Below, in pieces: positions 55,866 to 64,000 of a stretch of DNA of 64,000 nucleotides; positions within the stretch are counted from its first letter, which is position 1, and every line of letters starts with the position of its first letter. Both the position numbers and the translations under genes were made by a program. The notes under the pieces are model-generated. The model had not been told where the DNA came from, searched no databases, and worked only from the letters and a program-made list of their open reading frames with translations. Source of the DNA: Adiantum capillus-veneris (taxonomy: Eukaryota > Streptophyta > Polypodiopsida > Polypodiales > Pteridaceae); the NCBI GenBank assembly GCA_014529385.2, contig CM043944.1, positions 64,624,248-64,688,247 on the forward strand. The letters are read 5' to 3'.

Positions 55866-57713
55866 CTAGCATCTTGAGTTCATGCACATGCACTTTTGCA
55901 CCATCTCTTTACCCTTGTCCCTCTCCTTTGCTCTAGGTGGATCCACTACTACGGCTTTTCCTTTCTCTTCTAGCCTTATGATGTTTACAGGGCGATCAGG
56001 TGGTGGGGCTGGTGGAAGAGGTGGAATGGATGCTTGTAGTGGTGTCTTGGGTGGACGTAGAATTTGTGTTGGTTGCGCTGGTGCTCGGGGTGGGGGTGTT
56101 CTTTCTCTAGGGGGTGACACTTGGTTCCTCCTACCTCCTCTATTATAGTTTTGTCGTGGTTTGGGACAGTAGTACATACCGTGATCGTCTTCTCCGCAGT
56201 TGTAGCAATGATACTCCTTGTTTTGTCATCGTGCTCTTCTAGGGTCTTGATCTCTTTCTTGACTCCTCCCTTGCTGTATTAAGTGGACAGACAAATTCTG
56301 CAGTTGGTCAGTAATATGGGCCAACATATCTTGTTGGTCATCTCTTACCCCAAGAGCCAGTGGTGGTGGTGGAATGGTGGTTGTCGTAGTTGCTGGTCGA
56401 CGCGATGTTCCTGCTTCTGTTGACTCGGTTTCTTTGTCTTTCATTCGCAGCTTCTTGTCCTTAAGGCGAGCAATCTCAACGGCTAACTCGTACGTAGCCG
56501 GGAACCTACCTTTCACCTTCTCCTTGAGAAGCGGCCATAAGCCATGCATGAACCGATCTTTTTTTAGGAAATCGAGTGCAGCTTCCCCCCTTGCCAGTGA
56601 CTCAACCCACCGTTCCCACAAATCCACAAATTTGGACTCATAGGTGGCATATTCTAAAAGACCCTCCTGCTTCAAGTCTCTCAACTTGTCCCACAACTTT
56701 TCTGAAGTGGTACCTCCCCCAAAGCACCTCTTAAAAGCGGTTTTTAAGGGTTCCCAGTCATCCTTGGTTGCTTGTGGAAGTGCATTGTACCATGATCTAA
56801 CTTCTAGCTTCATGAGATGCTTAAAGATTCTAACCCGGGATTCATCCGTATCTTTGTTGCTCACTACACATGCTACTTCAAAGTCATCTAGGAAGTCTGT
56901 TACCAAATCCTCCCCCTTCTTTCCTTTAAATGTTGAAAATGCTACACTTGCCATGATTACTGAGAGAGAGCTAGAAAGACATACTGCTTAACTTGCAAAA
57001 GATTTTTTCTTCTTTACAAGGAGGCGTGTATACCCTCTTATACTAGGACATAGATTAAAACTTCAAACGGTACATTGCCTTGTACCAAAGGTAAGACAAA
57101 TGGCTCATCTGATGCCAGAACCTCAAAAAACCGCTCCCCACCCAGCATGGGGTCAATGACGTGCTGGTAGTGAGCCTTCAAGTCAAGTATTACCTTGATT
57201 GAGCGTACACGTGTTGGTATGTGTGATCTGTCTTGAGGTAGGTTGTACTGATTCATGTGAAGATTAGAGGTGCTTAGTCACTGTCCAAGCTTGTGGGAGA
57301 GGGTGGTGTTCTTTCCTGAAACAAACTCAATAGATCCCTAGTTTCTCTAGTGAGAGTGTGAGCCAATGATTCCGTTATCTGTGTTGCAGCATCAGGTGTG
57401 ACTTGAAAACTGACTGTGATAATTACCTCGGTGACTTGAGTTACCCGATTCTCAAAGTAGAATAGTGTTGATTCTCTATTGTGCAGAGCTCCTTCCATTT
57501 TGTTGTTGTGGGTTGGTTGTAGGTTGCGAACATGGTTTCGACCTTCTCCTTCTTCTTCTTGGCACTTGCCCTATGTATATCCACTGGGTTTGGCGTGTTG
57601 GTTGACTCTCCCACTGCAAATCGATTACCGTTACGCATGGCATTCAAGCTTCGATGGAGACACGGAGTTCGTCTAGTTGTGCTTGTAGCTCTTCTTCTTC
57701 TTCTGTCGTCCAA
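55866..57713 (-). pseudogene. Gypsy D gag region, interrupted
   Basis: Minus-strand frames follow from the primer binding site inward. 57274-57713 (two overlapping frames) and 57038-57256 are an N-terminal part. The Gag core is at 56226-56954 (EVRSWYNALPQATKDDW). A TGA at 56226 then interrupts the zinc knuckle (CYNCGEDDHGMYYC) and a Pro-rich tail to 55866. Protease and pol are missing, cut near 55860. The Gag core itself is open for 242 codons. Confidence 0.85.
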
Positions 57714-57786
57714 TTAGAAAATCCTTCTAGCCATTCATCCATTCACAATAGTTTAGGGCTTTCAGTCTTGTAAACTGAAGGGTTTC

Positions 57787-57814
57787 TTGAGTTCGATCCT
57801 CAGTGGGGGCACCA
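57787..57814 (+). promoter_or_regulatory. Primer binding site of Gypsy D with a tRNA-like 3' end
   Basis: The + strand contains a full T-arm (stem TTGAG, loop TTCGATC, stem CTCAG) followed by a 7-nt acceptor strand TGGGGGC, discriminator A and CCA. That is 28 bases of tRNA 3' half, more than the 12-18 nt needed for priming. The minus strand is the primer binding site TGGTGCCCCCACTGAGG, two bases inside the LTR edge. Confidence 0.8.
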
Positions 57815-57816
57815 AA

Positions 57817-59280
57817 TGACAGGAGCAAAGTGAACCCCAAACCCCGACGGCCTCTAAAACACCGGGGACCGAATGGCCCGCCTCGAGCCTGTCATGGTAA
57901 AGCAAACAGGGGGCACCACCTAGCTTCAACGGCTAAGACGCAAACAACACACCACCATAACAAAGTTTTCATCCAAGAGAGATGGATGCTTGGGAGTAAT
58001 GATGAAGAGGAAAGGGAATGAGATCAAGTGAGAGAGAGAGAGAGAGAGAGAGAGTGAGGGAGGGAGTATAGCGGCTTAGTACTTAGGAACCACAAAAGGA
58101 TGGCGAATCCGCACACCCTTCACACATACACAAGCTCACTCCAAATACAAGAGTAGGTGGCGATTCCGCACACCTCACATGGGCAAAACATTTCAAGAAA
58201 ACATACTCACAAAACCTCAAGCTTTATTTAGAGAATAAGGCGATGAAATGGGGAGCATAGGGTAGGGGAATGAGAAGGGAGAGAGTGGTAGAGCACATGG
58301 CGGATAGGTGGGAGTTGATGACGAAGACTCGCACGAGGGTTATGGCCATCATCTTTCATTTAGTTGACCTTCATCTTCCATAGCCCAAGGGTGTAGAGGT
58401 CATGCTCAAGACGAGCATGGTGATTGCGGTGATGTTGATAGTGTGGGTGTGTGTGTGTGCACTAGGCACACACAGTGCATAGTGTACTCTTTGGTGATGT
58501 TGTGTGTGTGTGAAGTGTGATGGTGACCCCTCTTTATATAGGGGAGGAGGGGGGAGAAATTCTAGAGTTTAGAAATGAAGAAATCATTATCTACATAGGC
58601 CATGTGACTATGGGCCCCTTTTGTCTGGTTGTGTGTATATGTGCCAGAACAGCAGTCTCATGAGAGAGAGACTAAGAGAGAGAGATGGGTTGATTAAAAA
58701 AAGTGAGAGGTGACATGGTGAATAAAGTAATTACAATAGGGGAGAGAGGGGAGTGTGTTCAGAGGTGAATCTGTGTGTGAACATAAGAAAAATCAGGTAA
58801 CCACTGGGTGGGGATGCGTCTGTGGGCACCTTTTTTCAGTGAAACTGAGTGTGTGTGAGTGTGGGGGAGTTTATTTAGCTACAAGACAAGAGACATGGAA
58901 CCCTTTAGAGAGAGAGGGGGGCATTTGGGTCATGGGATATGATAGGAGAGAGAAAACGGAGGTGGGGTTTACTGTTTTGGAAGATAGGATAAGTGGCATG
59001 TGAGTTAGGGTGTATTATTGGTGAGTTAGAATGTATTATTGGTGAGGGGTGGGGTAGCTTGAGGGGAGAGAGAAAGGAGAAAGGACAAGGGTAAGAGAGA
59101 GGGGGTTGGCCTTTTGAGTGGAGGAGAGGAAAAGGGACACACGGTGGGGCAACAGTGAAGAAAAAGGAGGCAAGGTGGGGATGGGCTGCCCCGCAAGCAT
59201 GAGGTGGTCTATTTTACCTTTCTCATATATTTACATAATCATACTTTATTTTTTCTTACTTTTTCCAATGCCTTTTATCA
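57817..59280 (-). repeat. 5' LTR of Gypsy element D (1464 bp)
   Basis: This LTR is closely related to 46057-47538 but reversed. On the minus strand it starts TGATAAAAGGCATTGG at 59280 and ends CTCCTGTCA at 57817. It includes the same TATA-like segment (58530-58544) and a (GA)n run at 58030-58053. Together with 55866-57713 it is the 5' part of a reverse-strand element. Confidence 0.9.
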
Positions 59281-60145
<865 letters not shown>

Positions 60146-60325
60146 CGTTGTGAGCAGGATGGAAACACACAGAACGCCTCTATAATGACCCGAAACACAC
60201 TCTTGGGATAACACACACACACACACTATGGGGCACCACTCGGCTTACACAACCCTCCTGGCCGATACAGGGAACACACCGATGGAGTGAGAGGAGAGAG
60301 ATTATCCACTTTCCCACTCCACAGA

Positions 60326-60382
<57 letters not shown>

Positions 60383-61325
60383 AAAAAACTCAGCTCAAAA
60401 GAGGAGAACTTTTGATATTTAGATACAAATGAGCTTGGGCCAACACCAATGGGGCAAATAGCTCACACAATATGGGTAAAATAAGCCAGATATAATCACA
60501 AACTGGAGCAGAAGCTTCTCTCATAGGAGAAACTTACACAGCAAAAAAAACAAAAAAAGAGTGAGTAATTTGGAAAAATGGACAATTCCATCGCGTACGG
60601 AACGGCCCATAACCCCAGTCTACAATGTCAAAGTGCTCAAATCCGACCTCGAATGCGCAGTTTACGGCCAAAACAGGCTCCAAAAACCCCAAAAATACAT
60701 ATGCGGCTGTTTTTCCTCTCTTCTCCACTCTTTTTCTCGTCTTCTCTCTGTTTTTTCAGTTCCCACACTTAGCTTTATTACTTGGGCACCCTTGGCCTTT
60801 TAGATGACCTCAAACGGACCCCGAACATGCCAAAAATTGACCTCGAAGTGCATAGTTGTCACATTTTTGCATCATCCGCACACCTGGCACTCAGCTTTTT
60901 CCAATAATGCATCTCGCCACCACGTGAAGTGGACCCAAAATATGGTCCTAAGGATAACCTCTTTACATAATTATCACAAGAAAACACCCAATTTGTGTCC
61001 GTACTTATCCACGTGCAAGTATTGACCACATTCAACCTCCTGACGCCACGACATGCCATCTGACGCACCTGCTTATCTCATGTCATCGGCCTGCAAATAG
61101 CTTCCTCGAGAAGTTTTACGCGCTACCAACTCCTCGTTATTGTAGAAAAAACACACTGGTACTGGTGATAGTGAAAATTGATGCACTATGTACATGTTGT
61201 CCCACCTGTACACATGTGGGCCCCACGTAACCACCTGGCTCTAGAAAATGGGCAATCCTTTATTCGATGTACCATGCATGGGTATGTACATATGCGCAAT
61301 CCCTTGCTCCAAAAATTCCTAACAT
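60146..61325 (-). repeat. LTR of Gypsy F, copy 1
   Basis: The sequence from CGTTGTGAGC (60146) matches the one from 62561 over more than 1.4 kb. On the minus strand the LTR probably begins TGTTAGGAA (61325), following a purine-rich stretch, and ends near 60149. It contains a (CA)n run of about 27 repeats at 60327-60381. The edges are approximate. Confidence 0.65.
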
Positions 61326-61352
61326 AATTTTCCCATCCCCTACCTTGCTAGA

Positions 61353-62560
61353 TCATTCATGATCAACAGCAGCAAAAAGAGATATGAGACTCACCACGTC
61401 ACAGGTCTCCTCATCCCTCACCAACATTACTTGCTCCACAGATAGCTCATCTTGCTCCACCATCATTAACCTAGCATGATATAACTTAAGATGCAATCCA
61501 TTTATCCTTGACTTATGTAAAACCCCATCCAGGTTAGCCAACTGATAAGTACCATTCGAAAACACTCCACCACCTTAAAAGGGCCTTCCCACTTAATTTG
61601 AAACTTCTTTTGGAAGGTGTTGTCCACTTTACTGTTGTACCGCAAAACCCAATCATGCTTCTTGATACCCTTACTTTTGACCTTTTCATTTATCTTTGCC
61701 AAAGACTTATCCTACATCTGCCCATAATGTTCCAACGAACTCATCCTATCTAGTTGAACCTCTTGTAACTGCAAGAGCCTCTCTTTGAATGCATCACTAG
61801 GCGGCCCAAGCAACTTCTCTAACATCTTGACCGCAGGCAACTCTACTTCCACAGGCAATAGTGCTTCCTTTCCATATACCAGATGAAATGGAGTAAACCC
61901 TGTACCTGTCTTCACCGAAGTACGGTAAGCCCATAATGCACTAGGCAATTCCAAATCCCAATTCTTTCCTTGGTGCTCTGTCACTTTCAAAAGAATTTGC
62001 ACCAACTCACCATTGAACCTTTCATTTAAGCCATTACATTGCGGGTAATAAGGACTGGTATGCTGATGCTTAATCTTCATCTTCGCACATAAAAAGTCTA
62101 GTAGTTTAGTTCTAAAGCCTGGACCCTTATCCGAAAGTAGCTCCAATGGCACCCAAAACTTGCAACATATTTCATCATACACAAATTTTTCCACATCCTT
62201 TGCAGTGATTTGTTTTACTGCTATAGCCTCTGCCCATCTAGAGAGATAGTCCACTGCAGTCAAAGTATAGCTTTTCCCCTGTTTGTGATAGGTAACGGGC
62301 CTATTGCATCAATCCCTCACTTTTCAAACACATCAAATGCCATAATGGTTTTTCGTAGCTCTGGCTTCAACACTCTCTTCCCAAATGCTTGACACCTATT
62401 GCAAGACCTACACCAATGGTGAACATCCTTGTGCAAACTAGGCCAGACATACCCCTCTTGCAAGATCTTATGCAAAGTGATCTTTAGAGAAAAATGGCCG
62501 CCACATGCGCCTTCATGATTCTCTTCCAACACTTTGTAAAGCTCCTCCCTCCAAGGTACA
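61353..62560 (-). pseudogene. Gypsy F integrase, copy 1
   Basis: On the minus strand the HHCC part (GACGGHFSLKI...CRSCNRC) lies at about 62520-62390. The DDE core is at 61712-62263, with Asp in AVDYLSRW, Asp in SDKGPGF and Glu in GLNERFNG. The C-terminal part (61353-61702) ends in LISLFAAVDHE. Breaks occur at 61703-61711 and near 62264-62316. It resembles the integrase of element C, so F and C are in the same broad group. It begins abruptly at 62560 where LTR copy 2 ends. Confidence 0.85.
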
Positions 62561-62735
62561 CGTTGTGAGCGGGATGAAAATACACACGCCTCTATAACGA
62601 CCCGACACACACTCTTGGGAAGATACACACACACAATATGGGGCACCACTCGCCTTAGACAACACATCTGGCCGAGACAGGGAACACACCTCTGGAGTGA
62701 GAGCAGAGAGACTATCCACTTGCCCACTCCACACA

Positions 62736-62768
<33 letters not shown>

Positions 62769-63711
62769 AAAAAACTCAGCTCAAAAGAGAAGAATTTCTG
62801 ATGTTTAGATACAATTGAGCTTGGGCCAACACCAATGGGGCAAATAGCTCACACAATATGGGTAAAATAAGCCAGATACAATCACAAACTAGAGCAGAAA
62901 CTTCGCTCATAGGAGAAACTTACACAGAAAAACATCAGGAAAAGAGTGAGAAATTTGGAAAAATGGACAACGCCATCGCGTCTGGAACGGCCCAAAACCC
63001 CAGTCTACAATGTCAAAGTGCTCAAATCCGATCTCGGATGAGCAGTTTACGGCCAAAACAGGCTCCAAAAACCCCAAAAACACACCTGCGGCTGTTCCTC
63101 CTCTCTTCTCCACGTTTTTTCTGGTCTTCTCTCAGTTTTTTCAGTTCCCACACTTAGCTTTATTAGTTGGGCACCCTTGGCCTTTTAGATGACCTCAAAC
63201 GGACCCCGAACAGGCCAAAAACTGACCTCGCAGTGCATAGTTGTCACCCTGCTGCATCCATGCGCACACCTAGCACTCATTTCTTTTCAATAATGTGTCT
63301 TGCAACCACGTGAAGTGGCCCCAAAAAGTGGTCCTAATGATGACCTTTCTGCATAACTCTCACAAGAAAACACCACTTTGTGTCCGTATTCATCTACGTG
63401 CAAATATTGACCCCGTTCGCCCTCCTGACGCCACTAGATGCCATCTGACGCACCTACTTACCTCATGTCTTCGTTCCGCGGATAGCTTCCTCGATAAGTT
63501 TTACGCGCTATAAACTCCTCATTATTGTAGAAAAAATATACTGGTATTGGTGATAGTGAAAATCGATGCACTATGTACATGTTGTCCTACTTGTACACAT
63601 GTGGGCCCCACGTAACCACCTGGCTATGGAAATTGGGCAATCCTTGATTCGATGCACCATGCATGTGTATGTACATATGCGCAATCCATTGCTCCAAAAA
63701 ACTCCTGACAT
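62561..63711 (-). repeat. LTR of Gypsy F, copy 2
   Basis: Matches 60146-61325. Here the (CA)n run is shorter, about 15 repeats (62737-62767), which explains most of the length difference. On the minus strand it likely starts TGTCAGGAG at 63711. Confidence 0.65.
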
Positions 63712-63736
63712 AATTTGCCCATCCCCGAGCCTGCTA

Positions 63737-64000
63737 GATCATTCATGATCAGCAGCAGCAAAAAGAGATATGAGACTCGCCGCATCACAGGTCTCCTCAT
63801 CCCTCACCAACACTCCTTGATCCACATACAGCTCATCCTGCTCGACCATCATCAACCTAGCATGATACAATTTAAGACGCAATCCATTTACCCTTGACTT
63901 ATGTAGAAACCCATCCAGGTTAGCCAACTGATATGTACCATTCGGGAAATACTCCACTACCTTGAAAGGGCTTTCCCACTTAATTTGAAACTTCTTTTGG
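63737..64000 (-). pseudogene. Gypsy F integrase C-terminus, copy 2 (partial)
   Basis: Matches 61351-61614 and carries the same C-terminal LISLFAAADHE. It runs off the right edge of the window. Confidence 0.85.

Noticed and set aside
57787-57814. A tRNA gene
   Set aside because: Only the T-arm and 3' acceptor strand are present, with encoded CCA, next to an LTR; there is no anticodon arm or D-arm, so it is a primer binding site.
47327-58021. Two matching 72-75-codon frames at 47327-47554 (-) and 57803-58021 (+), which looked like a conserved small protein
   Set aside because: They are the same end of two related LTRs; conservation follows from LTR homology, and the second frame starts inside the primer binding site.
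60180-62770. Cys/Val-repeat frames (for example 60180-60380 and 62317-62766 ends)
   Set aside because: They are translations of (CA)n runs joined to LTR sequence; only the integrase part of the second is real coding remnant.

Overview
The window is nuclear DNA of a land plant. It has spliceosomal introns with plant-type U-rich acceptors, plant families of Ty3/Gypsy and Ty1/Copia elements (several with tRNA-iMet-type primer binding sites), degenerate LINEs and very large repeat arrays. A large-genome, possibly seed-free plant such as a fern is plausible, but that is inference. No bacterial, plasmid or organellar features are visible.

1-27 kb is the part with host-type coding exons. They lie in a sea of a ~440-bp tandem repeat built around the core GCTTGGACAAGTGGTGGACC. 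The repeat runs forward at 1-4680, is diverged at 14.77-16.56 kb, and runs in reverse at 20.05-23.63 and 25.44-26.92 kb. Between the arrays are four exon groups on the + strand. Group A (4820-7477, one clear 84-bp intron) encodes a ParB/DGQHR-like domain followed by what looks like a permuted N6/N4-type methyltransferase fold with decayed catalytic motifs. A SET-domain exon lies at 16686-17242. Two FCP1/SCP-type (HAD) phosphatase-like exons lie at 17884-19082 and 23911-24686. Each has a strong acceptor, every acceptor is phase 1, and the only plausible donor after group A (7477/7478) is also phase 1. The SET exon and the second phosphatase exon have no ATG before their first domain motif, so they need an upstream coding exon. 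The simplest reading is one modular locus in which a ParB/methyltransferase-like body can be joined to alternative terminal exons (histone methyltransferase-like, or CTD-phosphatase-like). This is the main candidate for an undescribed system; transcripts are needed to prove it.

The 9.2-kb gap between A and SET holds an antisense Gypsy element (8160-14662). It has an intact 1526-codon gag-pol frame and one LTR, has lost its 3' end, and is bracketed by a 108-bp direct duplication.

27-64 kb is a graveyard of nested retroelements: a broken chromovirus (27.4-31.3 kb), Gypsy and LINE scraps (32.2-33.9 kb), a LINE ORF1 (34.4-41.5 kb) split by a complete but mutated Copia element (35973-41105, 5-bp target duplication), a broken Tat-like Gypsy with 3' LTR (about 41.7-47.5 kb), Gypsy gag fragments (48.2-50.5 kb), LINE copies in opposite orientation (52.8-55.7 kb), a reverse Gypsy with 5' LTR and gag (55.9-59.3 kb), and a tandem duplication of an LTR plus integrase unit (60.1-64.0 kb). 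I see no tRNA, rRNA or CRISPR genes.
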